The notes beneath the pieces were generated by a model, which was not told the DNA's origin, did not search any database, and was given only the letters and a program-made list of their open reading frames with translations. Of a DNA stretch of 64,000 nt, positions 53,916-61,470 are shown piece after piece (the stretch's first letter is position 1; each line of letters starts with the position of its first letter). The translations under genes and the position numbers were made by a program. The DNA lies in NCBI RefSeq assembly GCF_030161635.1, contig NZ_BSUO01000001.1, positions 2,461,199-2,525,198 on the forward strand, read 5' to 3'. This DNA is from Mobilicoccus caccae. GTDB lineage: Bacteria > Actinomycetota > Actinomycetes > Actinomycetales > Dermatophilaceae.

Positions 53916-54901
53916 ATGTACTGACCGGGGACGTTGGTCAATCGGGAGATGGGCGGCTGGTAGTCGCAGGCCGTGTGCGGCCGGTGGTGGTTGTAGTGGT
54001 GGAGCCAGTCAGCGAGTGCGTCGCGACGCTCCTGCTCGCTGGTGTAGCAGCGAGCGTAAGCCCATCCGTCGGCCATTGTGCGATGGAAGCGTTCGACCTT
54101 GCCGTTGGTTTGCGGCCGGTAGGGGCGGGTCCGCTTCGGGGTGATGGACAGCTCCTCGCAGGTGCCGCGCCACAGGTGCGAGCGGTAGGCACCGCCATTG
54201 TCTGATAAGACTCGTTCGACAGTGACGCCACGATCGGTGAACCACTCGACCGCACGGTGCAGCACAGCGACCGCAGTGGTGGCGGTCTCGTCGTCGTGGG
54301 CCTCGGAGTACGCCACTCGTGAGTGATCGTCGATCACGGTGTGGATGAAGGCGTACCCGAGCTTGGGATCGCGCCACTTGTTCTTCGGCTTGTCGGGGGT
54401 GGCGGAACGGTTCTTCTCTCCTTGGCGGCGGCCCACGTAGCGCCAGCCACCGCCATCGGGGATGTTCCCGAACTTCTTCACGTCTACATGGACGAGGGAG
54501 CCAGGGTAGCGGTGTTCGTACCGGCGAACTAGCTCGCCAGTGGCGCGGTCGAGGTAAGCAAGTCGGTTCAATCGAGCCGAGCGCAGGATGCGGTGCACGG
54601 TCGATGGAGCGACACCGACGCGCACGGCGAGCTGAACCGGTCCTTCTCGCAGCCTCATTCGCAGGCTGATACAGCGCTTCGTGACCGCGAGCGATGTCTT
54701 GGTCGGTGAGTTCTTCGGGCGCGAGGACCTGTCCTGCATGGACTCGCCGGACAGATAGCGGTCTACCCAACGCTTCACGGTGGGCCACGACACCTGGAAC
54801 CGGGCTGCGATCTCGCTGATCGGCCATCCTTCGTCGACGACGAGGCGGGCGACCTTGAGTCGGTGGCGAGGTGTGAGAGCGGCGTTCGCGTGCGTCGTCA
54901 T
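53912..54901 (-). CDS. IS481-family transposase
   Basis: A 329-residue DDE transposase. An N-terminal helix-turn-helix region (ALTPRHRLKVARLVVDEGWP, WPTVKRWVDRY) binds the ends; the rve catalytic core has Asp140 in LVHVDVKKFG, Asp234 in VLSDNGGAYRSH and Glu270 in TNGKVERFHRTMADGWAY, with the 35-residue D-E spacing and downstream Lys/Arg typical of IS481/IS3-type enzymes. ATG 54901 overlaps the permease stop in ATGA, so it is the last gene of the element's operon. Its last codons lie in the left inverted repeat and its TAG stop comes from the flanking CTAG, so the target site completes the gene. Confidence 0.93.
   Translation of the reverse strand: MTTHANAALTPRHRLKVARLVVDEGWPISEIAARFQVSWPTVKRWVDRYLSGESMQDRSSRPKNSPTKTSLAVTKRCISLRMRLREGPVQLAVRVGVAPSTVHRILRSARLNRLAYLDRATGELVRRYEHRYPGSLVHVDVKKFGNIPDGGGWRYVGRRQGEKNRSATPDKPKNKWRDPKLGYAFIHTVIDDHSRVAYSEAHDDETATTAVAVLHRAVEWFTDRGVTVERVLSDNGGAYRSHLWRGTCEELSITPKRTRPYRPQTNGKVERFHRTMADGWAYARCYTSEQERRDALADWLHHYNHHRPHTACDYQPPISRLTNVPGQYI
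53917..53940 (+). repeat. left terminal inverted repeat of IS481 element
   Basis: Begins TGTACTGACCGGGGACGTTG; pairs with 56893-56916 with four mismatches in 24. Confidence 0.8.
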
Positions 54902-55650
54902 CGGACCGGCTCCCACTGGAAGCGCCACCGGCCAACGAGAGCAGCGACGGCGAGTACAACGCACAGAAGAAACACCGGCATGATCATGGCGGCTAGTGGG
55001 TCGCCGTCCCACGCGTGTTGAGCGGCTTCGACGAACCAACGGACGGGTGAATACTTAACGATCTGCTGAATCGCCGACGGCATCGCCGCCAATGGCGTAA
55101 AGGCTCCGGATGTGAGCATGAGCAGGATCATGAGCACGTTCCCTATGCCCGTAGCGGCAGTGGCGGACGGATAGAGCGCAGCAAGCGCGCAACCCACTGC
55201 GAGGAAGGTGCTGAGCCCGATGAGGCACACGGCCAGGACACCTGGGACGTGGCTAGGCATGGGCACCCCGAAAACCCCGATCCCAATCGCCAAAGCGGTG
55301 AGCATGCCCGCAATACCTACGACGAAGTGCACGGTGAGGCTCGCTGCGATGAAGGTGGAACGACGCAGCGGCGTAAGACTCAGGCGTCGGAGTGCGCCCG
55401 TGTCACGAAGGGTCAGCATCGCCACGGGCACCTGGAGGACCCCGGTCATGGCGAGAACAAGAGAGGCGAAGGCGGGCAGGGTCGCATCGAGGAATCCCCG
55501 TCCACCGAACTCCGGTCGCGGATCGTTACCGAAGATCACACCCAAGGCCAGCACCAAAACCGGCGCGAAACCGAAAGAGAAGAACAGGCCTACAGGGTCG
55601 CGGCGCTGGGAGCGCCATAGGGCTTTGAGAAGGGCTCGATATGCGTTCAT
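54898..55650 (-). CDS. ABC-2 type transporter permease (element cargo)
   Basis: A 250-residue membrane subunit with six predicted helices of the ABC-2 family, as in drug, daunorubicin or natamycin exporters. Residues 1-15 (MNAYRALLKALWRSQRRDP) form the amphipathic coupling start; helices include LFFSFGFAPVLVLALGVIFG, FVVGIAGMLTALAIGIGVFG and VLMILLMLTSGAFTPLAAMP. The C-terminus WRFQWEPVR is intact. The start overlaps the ATPase stop in ATGA, and the stop overlaps the transposase ATG. It would pair with the ATPase at 55647-56576 to form an exporter. Confidence 0.88.
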   Translation of the reverse strand: MNAYRALLKALWRSQRRDPVGLFFSFGFAPVLVLALGVIFGNDPRPEFGGRGFLDATLPAFASLVLAMTGVLQVPVAMLTLRDTGALRRLSLTPLRRSTFIAASLTVHFVVGIAGMLTALAIGIGVFGVPMPSHVPGVLAVCLIGLSTFLAVGCALAALYPSATAATGIGNVLMILLMLTSGAFTPLAAMPSAIQQIVKYSPVRWFVEAAQHAWDGDPLAAMIMPVFLLCVVLAVAALVGRWRFQWEPVR

Positions 55651-56576
55651 GCCGCCTGCTCCTCGGTGGTGATGTGTCGACCGGTGAGGGCCAGGAAGAC
55701 GTCTTCAAGGCCGGGGGTCGTCGTGCTCATGCTCGTTACGGTGATGCGGTGTGCCGCCAGTGCAGCAAGGACGCCCTGCAGCCCGTCCGCAGTGCCGCGG
55801 ATGGTCAGTTCCCGTCCCTCTGTTCGAGCGCTGGTCACGCCAGGAACTCCGTTGAGGTCGAACTCTGCGCTAGGCGACGCCGACAGGATGAGCTTCGCCG
55901 TGGTTTCGCCGGCGTGTTGCTGGATGAGGGAAGCCACTGTGTCCAAAGCAACCAACCGGCCGTGGTCGATGATGGCTACACGGTCGCATAGCCGTTCGGC
56001 CTCCTCCATGTAGTGGGTTGTGAGAACGACCGTTGCACCGCTATCGCGGACGTGCTCGACGGTGTCCCACATGTTTCGACGTGACTGAGGATCGAGAGCG
56101 GTGGTGAGCTCGTCCAAGAAGGCGAGCTGGGGACGGTTGATCAAGGCGAGGGCGACGAACACTCGTTGACGCTCCCCACCCGAGAGCCTGTCAACGCGGG
56201 CGTTGGCCTTGTCCTTGATCCCCAGATCCTTCAGCAGTTCGCGCCAAGGCCGCGGACGCTCGTAGAGGGCGGAGTAGAGCTCGAGGGCGTCCTGCACAGT
56301 GAGGCGAGGTGGCAGGGCCGCGCTTTGCAGCTGGACCCCAATTTGCTGAGCCAACGAGTGCTGGTCCTTGATGGGGTCGCAGCCGAGCACCTCGACGTGC
56401 CCAGACGAGGGGCGGTCCAGTCCTTCCAGGCAGTTCAACAGGGTCGTCTTACCAGCACCATTCGGGCCCACGACCCCGAAGATCTCTCCTTCGCGGACCT
56501 TGAAGGAGACGTCTTCGAGGGCAGTGAAGCTGCCGAAGTTGCGGCTGACAGCCGCACAGCTCACGACATTCTTCAT
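55647..56576 (-). CDS. ABC transporter ATP-binding protein (element cargo)
   Basis: A 309-residue ATPase of the drug-resistance (DrrA/CcmA-like) type. Walker A is GPNGAGKT (37-44), signature LSGGERQR (131-138), Walker B LAFLDELTTALDP (about 151-163; Asp155 then Glu156) and the H-loop His is in VVLTTHYMEEAE. A C-terminal ~80-residue extension contains LILSASPSAEF and DVFLALTGR, as in DrrA. ATG 56576 overlaps the stop of the AbrB-like gene. With the permease it forms a two-component exporter whose substrate is unknown. Confidence 0.93.
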   Translation of the reverse strand: MKNVVSCAAVSRNFGSFTALEDVSFKVREGEIFGVVGPNGAGKTTLLNCLEGLDRPSSGHVEVLGCDPIKDQHSLAQQIGVQLQSAALPPRLTVQDALELYSALYERPRPWRELLKDLGIKDKANARVDRLSGGERQRVFVALALINRPQLAFLDELTTALDPQSRRNMWDTVEHVRDSGATVVLTTHYMEEAERLCDRVAIIDHGRLVALDTVASLIQQHAGETTAKLILSASPSAEFDLNGVPGVTSARTEGRELTIRGTADGLQGVLAALAAHRITVTSMSTTTPGLEDVFLALTGRHITTEEQAA

Positions 56577-56821
56577 CCCTCATCACCCTCGGAGTCCACG
56601 GGGGCCTGATGGCTAGGCATCGCCTGCATGACGATCTGATCGAGCGTCTCCTGGCGCATCAAAGCGATCCCTTGGTTCGCGTCAGCGAGCAGGAGCAGGG
56701 TGTCGCCCGGGTGAATATCGAAGAGCTCCCGCGCACCCTTGGGGATGACGACCTGTCCCTTGGGGCCGACCTTGACCGTCGCGGCGTACTTGCCCGGTGG
56801 GGGCGTTTGATCCATGTCCAT
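56573..56821 (-). CDS. AbrB/MazE/SpoVT-type DNA-binding protein (element cargo)
   Basis: An 82-residue protein with a swapped-hairpin AbrB domain: YAATVKVGPKGQVVIPKG then ARELFDIHPGDTLLLL. Such domains bind palindromic DNA as dimers and often autoregulate an exporter or toxin operon. ATG 56821 has GGAGGT 6 bases upstream. A perfect 19-bp inverted repeat straddling the promoter (56826-56874) is the obvious candidate operator. First gene of the four-gene element operon. Confidence 0.85.
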   Translation of the reverse strand: MDMDQTPPPGKYAATVKVGPKGQVVIPKGARELFDIHPGDTLLLLADANQGIALMRQETLDQIVMQAMPSHQAPVDSEGDEG

Positions 56822-56825
56822 GCTG

Positions 56826-56874
56826 ACCTCCTGGTTGGTGCCACAAGTATAACAAGTGGCACCAACCAGGAGGT
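56826..56874. promoter_or_regulatory. AbrB-type operator straddling the element promoter
   Basis: A perfect 19-bp inverted repeat (arms 56826-56844 and 56856-56874, start ACCTCCTGGTTGGTGCCAC) with an 11-base AT-rich centre. The centre holds TATACT (minus strand, 56846-56851), a near-consensus -10 directed toward the abrB-like gene; the GGAGGT ribosome site lies in one arm. This is the likely autoregulatory operator. Confidence 0.7.
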
Positions 56875-56892
56875 GACCTCACGGCATGTAGT

Positions 56893-56916
56893 CGATCAAC
56901 GTGTCCGGTCAGTACA
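56893..56916 (-). repeat. right terminal inverted repeat of IS481 element
   Basis: Read on the minus strand it begins TGTACTGACCGGACACGTTG and matches the left repeat at 20 of 24 positions. Confidence 0.8.
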
Positions 56917-56917
56917 G

Positions 56918-56921
56918 CTAG
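56918..56921. repeat. CTAG target-site copy, right
   Basis: CTAG directly outside the right end of the element; also the TAG stop of the hepT relic on the minus strand. Confidence 0.65.
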
Positions 56922-57010
56922 CCCTCCTCCGACTCCAGGCCGGACAGGACTCCTCGCAGCTGGTCGGTGAAGGGCGGTAGGTCCAGCTGAGCCGTCGCCA
57001 GGGCATCGGC

Positions 57011-57042
57011 GTCGAGGCCGGCCACGGTCGAGGCCGGCCACG
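57011..57042. repeat. 16-bp tandem duplication in hepT relic
   Basis: GTCGAGGCCGGCCACG occurs twice in direct succession; removing one copy restores the frame. Confidence 0.75.
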
Positions 57043-57093
57043 ATGGTCATGGCCCCTTCGGCGGCGTCGATCATCTCCGCGACGAGCAGCACT

Positions 57094-57250
57094 TCACGCC
57101 GCATACAGAACCCGCGCCTCACCGAGGACCGTGTCGCGGATCCGTTTCGTGCACGGCTCGGCGGGATACGAGGTCGACCCGGCGCCCGAGGACGACGGAC
57201 AACTCGGCCGCGAGATCCTCCACAGCCCACCCGATGAACTCTCCCCACCG
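57094..57250 (-). pseudogene. MNT nucleotidyltransferase relic
   Basis: Only the C-terminal third of a minimal nucleotidyltransferase remains: GWAVEDLAAELSVVLGRRVD then, after a frame change near 57150, RIRDTVLGEARVLYAA and a TGA. The catalytic GS...DxD part is absent. The tail overlaps the start of the HepT relic by about 11 bases, as in active mntA-hepT operons. Confidence 0.5.
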
Positions 57251-57286
57251 CCCAGGTGATCCTGCAGGGCAGCTCTGTGGTCCGGA

Positions 57287-57931
57287 TCAGCGCGTCGCCA
57301 CCAGATCCCGAAAACGGTCACCTTGTATCAGCACATGTCCGCGCATGACGCGCATGGCCTCGTCCTCGTCCCCGGCCCGGATGGCTCCGGCGATGGCGTG
57401 ATGTTCACCCATGGACTGCCGGACGCGGCCGAGCGCACGGAGCTGGCGACGCCGATAGGGCTGCAGCATCGCCTGCAGGCGCAATGCCTCCCGCTCGAGG
57501 AACTCGTTGTGCGCGGCCGCATAGATGGCGTGATGGAACGCGGTGTTCTCGTGGTAGTAGCGATCCGGGTCGCCCGCCTCCGCAGCGGCATCGCAGGCCG
57601 CGAGCGCCGCGTCGATACGGGTGACGTCCTCCGCGGTGGCGCGGCGGCACGCGAGACGGCTGCACAGCGCCTCGAACTCCGCCATGACCTCGAAGCGCTC
57701 GGTGAGCTGAGCGACCGACAACTCCTCCACGTACGTGCCCCGCTTGGGCATCACCCGCACGAGCCCGGAGGCCTCCAGCGCATGCAGGGCCTCGCGGACG
57801 GGCGTGCGCGAGCATCGGTAGGTCACCGCGAGGGCGTCCGGGTCGATCCGATCCCCCGGGGACAGGGTCCCGTCGACGATCGCGTTCTCCAAGGCGTGGC
57901 GGATCTTCTGCGCCGCCGGCGTCGTGGCCAT
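57287..57931 (-). CDS. GntR-family regulator (FadR/FCD subgroup), probably of the malonate operon
   Basis: A 214-residue regulator. The N-terminal winged helix is IRHALENAIVDGTLSPGDRI then ALAVTYRCSRTPVREALHAL (about 10-60); the C-terminal FCD domain has the metal-binding pattern typical of the family (TAFHHAIYAAAHN and the later GEHHAIAGAI). It is divergent from the malonate genes, as in rhizobial MatR systems, and is therefore likely to sense malonate or malonyl-CoA. ATG 57931 is preceded by GGGAGG. TATGCT (minus strand, 57964-57969) with TTGGGT 18 bases away is a possible promoter. Confidence 0.85.
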   Translation of the reverse strand: MATTPAAQKIRHALENAIVDGTLSPGDRIDPDALAVTYRCSRTPVREALHALEASGLVRVMPKRGTYVEELSVAQLTERFEVMAEFEALCSRLACRRATAEDVTRIDAALAACDAAAEAGDPDRYYHENTAFHHAIYAAAHNEFLEREALRLQAMLQPYRRRQLRALGRVRQSMGEHHAIAGAIRAGDEDEAMRVMRGHVLIQGDRFRDLVATR

Positions 57932-58000
57932 GGCGCCCCCTCCCGTCGTTCCCGGTCGTTCTCAGCATACGAGCGAGCCATTGTTAAACCCAACGCATGA

Positions 58001-58049
58001 CCTCTTGTATATAACAGAGTCACTGATATATATCCGAACGCAGGAGGTG
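58001..58049. promoter_or_regulatory. malonate operon control region
   Basis: An AT-rich stretch unlike its surroundings. It holds TTGTATATAACA (58005-58016), a near-palindrome that could bind the divergent GntR protein, a GATATA/TATATA -10 candidate (58025-58032), and AGGAGGTG before ATG 58054. Confidence 0.45.
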
Positions 58050-58053
58050 TCTC

Positions 58054-59391
58054 ATGGCCGAGAACCGCGTGCCCTACCTCGTCGACTTCGTCGAGGCCAT
58101 CACCCGACGCACCTGGACGCGCGGGGTGCCTGCATCCATGTCGCGGGACGAGGTGACCGCCCAGGCGCTCGCCCGTTCCCCGCTGGAGCGGGTGACCGCA
58201 GCAGCCACCGCCCTCATGGGCCGGGGCGGGGACGCGGCGCGGATCGCCGTCGCCGAACAGGCCCTGACGGCCTACTCCGAGCTCGACGAGGACGGGCGCC
58301 GAACGTTCTTCGCCCTGCTCCGCGACGAGTTCGGGGTCGACGACGAGGACGTCCACCGCGCATACGAGGCGTGGTCGGGCGATCCGTCCGCGGTCCACAC
58401 GGCGCAGCTGGTGGCCGTGGTCGAACCCCGACGACAGGAGCTCCTGCGCCGGTTGAACCTCACTCCCGGAGCGACTCCGCGCCTCGTGCAGATGCGCGCC
58501 GACCTCCTGCAGGCCCAGCGGGACGATCCGACGCTGGCCGCGGTCGATCAGGACTTCGCCCACCTGTTCGCCTCGTGGTTCAACCGCGGATTCCTGCGCA
58601 TGCGTCACATCGACTGGTCGACGCCCGCGGCCACGCTCGAGAAGATCATGGGGTACGAGACCGTCCATCCGATGCGCGACTGGGACGACCTGCGACGTCG
58701 CCTTGAGCCCAAGGACCGCCGGCTGGACGCCTTCTTCCATCCGGCGACGGGCGATGAACCACTGATCTTCGTCGAGATCGCCCTGACCCGCTCGGTGCCG
58801 GATTCCATCGCCGAGATCCTCACCGCCCCTGTGCCGGAGGAGCCCGTCGACGCCGACACCGCGGTGTTCTACTCGATCAACAACACCCAGGCCGGGCTGA
58901 AGGGAGTGTCGTTCGGCAACTTCCTCATCAAGCAGGTGGTCGCCGACCTCGCCGCCGAACTACCCGGTCTACGCACGTTCGTCACCCTCTCGCCCGCACC
59001 GGGATTCGCGGCCTGGCTGGGCGCGAGCACGGATCCGGGTGACGCCGAACTCAGCGCCCGACTCTCCGCCGGCGACTGGGTGTCGGACTCCGCAGCGATC
59101 GCCGAACTCCGCCCGTTGGTGGAAGGGGCTGCCGCGCGCTACATCGTCACCGCCCGCGACGACCGCGGCCGACCCGTCGATCCCACCGCCCGCTTCCACC
59201 TGGGCAACGGTGCATCGGCGTGGCGGGTCAACTGGCCGGCGGACCTGTCGCCCACCGCACTGCGCCGTTCACACGGCCTGATGATCAATTACCACTACGA
59301 ACCGGCGGCCATCGAGGCCCAGCACGAGGCCTTCGTGCGCGACGGCACGGTCGCGCACTCCGACCGGCTCGCCGACGCGCTTCGGCGCTGA
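58054..59391 (+). CDS. matA: malonyl-CoA decarboxylase
   Basis: Converts malonyl-CoA to acetyl-CoA and CO2. The 445-residue protein has the helical N-terminal MCD domain (about 60-170) followed by the GNAT-like catalytic domain: FLRMRHIDWSTPA, LDAFFHPATGDEPLIFVEIAL, VFYSINNTQAGLKGVSFGNFLIKQV and the C-terminal WRVNWPADLSP with MINYHYEP. AGGAGGTG lies 4 bases before ATG 58054. First gene of matA-matB-madL-madM, a complete uptake, activation and decarboxylation route that turns external malonate into acetyl-CoA. Confidence 0.94.
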   Translation: MAENRVPYLVDFVEAITRRTWTRGVPASMSRDEVTAQALARSPLERVTAAATALMGRGGDAARIAVAEQALTAYSELDEDGRRTFFALLRDEFGVDDEDVHRAYEAWSGDPSAVHTAQLVAVVEPRRQELLRRLNLTPGATPRLVQMRADLLQAQRDDPTLAAVDQDFAHLFASWFNRGFLRMRHIDWSTPAATLEKIMGYETVHPMRDWDDLRRRLEPKDRRLDAFFHPATGDEPLIFVEIALTRSVPDSIAEILTAPVPEEPVDADTAVFYSINNTQAGLKGVSFGNFLIKQVVADLAAELPGLRTFVTLSPAPGFAAWLGASTDPGDAELSARLSAGDWVSDSAAIAELRPLVEGAAARYIVTARDDRGRPVDPTARFHLGNGASAWRVNWPADLSPTALRRSHGLMINYHYEPAAIEAQHEAFVRDGTVAHSDRLADALRR

Positions 59392-59491
59392 TCAGGCGCA
59401 CCCGTCCCCACCGGGGCGCACCCATCCGCCGGCGCCCCGATTCGTTCTCGCTCCCACGTCCCTCGGACGCCGAACCATCGAAGGATTCGCC

Positions 59492-61003
59492 ATGCCCACG
59501 ATTCACGACAGCTTTCTGGCTTCCACCCAGGCCCACCCCGACAAGGCCCTGTTCGAACGCCCCGGCCGCCCGGACATCACCTACGCCGAGGCCCGCGACG
59601 TCGTCGAGCGTTTCGCCGGTGCGCTCACCTACATCGGCGTCCGACCCGGTGATCGGGTGGCCGTGCAGGTCGACAAGAGCCCCGAGGCGATCTGCCTCTA
59701 CCTGGCCACGCTGCAGGTCGGCGGCGTCTTCCTGCCCCTCAACACCGCCTACACCGGGTCGGAGATCGACTACTTTCTCGAGGACGCCTCGCCGCGACTG
59801 TTCGTCTGCTCGCCCGAGACGCTGGTCGATCATCGGGCACGGGCGCACGACGCGATGGCCGTGGAAAGCCTCGGCGCCGACCGCGACGGCTCACTGATCG
59901 CTCGCACCGAATCAGTTACTCCCCGTACCGATGCCGTCGACCGCGACCTGGCCGACCACGCCGCGATCCTCTACACCTCGGGCACGACCGGCCGGTCGAA
60001 GGGCGCGGTCCTCACCCACGGCAACCTGGCCTCCAACTGCGCGGCGCTCCTGGAGTGCTGGCGCTTCACGGCCGACGACCGGTTGATCCACGCCCTGCCG
60101 ATCTTTCACACGCACGGGCTCTTCGTCGCCGCGAACATGGCGATCGCCGCCGGCGCCACGATGATCTTCCTGTCGAAGTTCGACCCGGAGCAGGCCATCG
60201 ACCTCATGCAGGACGCGACCGTCCTCATGGGCGTACCGACCTTCTACACCCGCCTGCTGAAGTCCGAGCGGCTCTCGCCCGAGACGACGGCCGGGATGCG
60301 CCTGTTCGTGTCGGGATCGGCGCCGCTCCTGGCGGAGGACCACCGTGCGTTCACCGAGCGCACGGGCCAGACGATCCTCGAGCGCTACGGCATGACGGAG
60401 ACGTGCATGATCACGTCCAACCCCTACGACGGCGAGCGCATCGCGGGCGCGGTCGGAATGCCGTTGCGGGACGTGGAGATCCGCGTCACCGACCGCGAGA
60501 CCGGCGCCCCGGTCGACACGGGCGGCATCGGCATCGTCGAGGTGCGCGGACCGAACGTCTTCGAGGGGTACTGGCAGATGCCGGAGAAGACCGCGGAGGA
60601 GTTCCGCGACGACGGATTCTTCATCACCGGCGACATGGGCCGGATCGACGCGGACGGATATCTGCGGATCGTCGGCCGCGACAAGGACCTCGTCATCTCG
60701 GGCGGCTACAACGTCTATCCCAAGGAGATCGAGGACGCGATCGACGCCCTGCCCGACGTCCTGGAGAGCGCCGTGATCGGCCTCCCCCACGCCGACCTGG
60801 GCGAAGGCGTGACCGCGGTCGTCGTGCCCAAGGCCGGTGAACACGTCGACCCCGACGAGATCATCGCCGCCCTCGCGGGGAGCATGGCGCGCTTCAAGCA
60901 GCCCAAGCGCGTCCTCACCGTCGAGGAGCTGCCCCGCAACGTCATGGGCAAGGTGCAGAAGGCCGAGCTCCGCAAGACCTACGCCGACCTGTACTCGACA
61001 TGA
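59492..61003 (+). CDS. matB: malonyl-CoA synthetase
   Basis: An adenylate-forming ligase that activates malonate with ATP and CoA. The 503-residue ANL-superfamily protein shows P-loop AILYTSGTTGRSKGAVLTH, motif ERYGMTETCMITSNPYDGER and the C-terminal hinge/lysine motifs DLVISGGYNVYPKEIED and LPRNVMGKVQKAEL. The MatB-type Arg near RxGT is seen in the FEGYWQMPEKTAEEFRDDGFF region. It lies 100 bp downstream of matA on the same strand. Confidence 0.93.
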   Translation: MPTIHDSFLASTQAHPDKALFERPGRPDITYAEARDVVERFAGALTYIGVRPGDRVAVQVDKSPEAICLYLATLQVGGVFLPLNTAYTGSEIDYFLEDASPRLFVCSPETLVDHRARAHDAMAVESLGADRDGSLIARTESVTPRTDAVDRDLADHAAILYTSGTTGRSKGAVLTHGNLASNCAALLECWRFTADDRLIHALPIFHTHGLFVAANMAIAAGATMIFLSKFDPEQAIDLMQDATVLMGVPTFYTRLLKSERLSPETTAGMRLFVSGSAPLLAEDHRAFTERTGQTILERYGMTETCMITSNPYDGERIAGAVGMPLRDVEIRVTDRETGAPVDTGGIGIVEVRGPNVFEGYWQMPEKTAEEFRDDGFFITGDMGRIDADGYLRIVGRDKDLVISGGYNVYPKEIEDAIDALPDVLESAVIGLPHADLGEGVTAVVVPKAGEHVDPDEIIAALAGSMARFKQPKRVLTVEELPRNVMGKVQKAELRKTYADLYST

Positions 61004-61079
61004 CACCCTCCTCCACCCGCCCCTCGAGCGGAGCGCCGGAGACGGCCCGCTCGTCCCCCTCCTCCTGGAAAGACCGGAC

Positions 61080-61469
61080 ATGATCATCTATGGAGTCGTC
61101 GTGCTGGCGGCCTGTCTGCTGGCGGGCATGTTCGTCGGTGAGTTGCTGGGCGTCCTGGTCGGCGTCGAATCCAACGTCGGCGGAGTCGGTTTCGCCATGC
61201 TGCTGCTCATCTTCGTCACCGACCGGCTGCGCAAGCGCGGCAAGTTCGCGCCGCTCAGCGAACAGGGTGTTCTCTTCTGGAGCGCCATGTACGTCCCCAT
61301 CGTCATCGCCATGGCGGCCATCCAGAACGTCGTCGCAGCGGTCGCCGGCGGCCCGGTGGCGCTGACAGCCGGTGTCGGCGCGACGCTCCTGAGCGCCGCC
61401 CTGGTTCCCGTCCTGTCCCGGATCGGCGGACGCGCCGACCCACTGCCCCCGTCGACGGAGGTGGACTGA
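61080..61469 (+). CDS. madL: malonate transporter subunit MadL
   Basis: The small subunit (129 residues, four hydrophobic segments) of the two-component Na+-coupled malonate carrier. MIIYGVVVLAACLLAGMFVGELLG and VGFAMLLLIFVTDRLRKRGKF are typical. ATG 61080 is preceded by GGAAAG. It is separated from madM by one base, and both subunits are needed for transport in Malonomonas. Confidence 0.92.
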   Translation: MIIYGVVVLAACLLAGMFVGELLGVLVGVESNVGGVGFAMLLLIFVTDRLRKRGKFAPLSEQGVLFWSAMYVPIVIAMAAIQNVVAAVAGGPVALTAGVGATLLSAALVPVLSRIGGRADPLPPSTEVD

Positions 61470-61470
61470 C

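Larger units (their letters stand above)
53916..56917 (-). mobile_element. IS481-type element with ABC-transporter cargo, about 3.0 kb
   Basis: Bounded by imperfect 24-bp terminal inverted repeats beginning TGTACTGACCGG (53917-53940 and 56893-56916; 20 of 24 positions match) and flanked by CTAG on both sides. Known IS481 members insert at NCTAGN. Contents, all on the minus strand and overlapping by ATGA: AbrB-like regulator, ABC ATPase, ABC permease, transposase. Its GC content is visibly lower than the surrounding chromosome, which suggests recent acquisition. Confidence 0.85.
56918..57104 (-). pseudogene. HepT/DUF86 toxin relic
   Basis: Minus-strand relic. It starts MRREVLLVAEMIDAAEGAM, a good match to the N-terminus of DUF86 HepT toxins, then jumps to DLPPFTDQLRGVLSGLE, matching their C-terminus. 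The middle, including the R-x4-H-x-Y RNase motif, is deleted, and a 16-bp tandem duplication (57011-57026 and 57027-57042) shifts the frame. Without the duplication the frame gives 56 residues and ends at the TAG in the CTAG beside the element. It overlaps the end of an MNT relic, the usual gene order. Confidence 0.6.

Noticed and set aside
53911..56923. A 6-bp NCTAGN target duplication
   Set aside because: The outer bases differ (TCTAGA on the left, GCTAGC on the right), so only CTAG can be claimed as duplicated.
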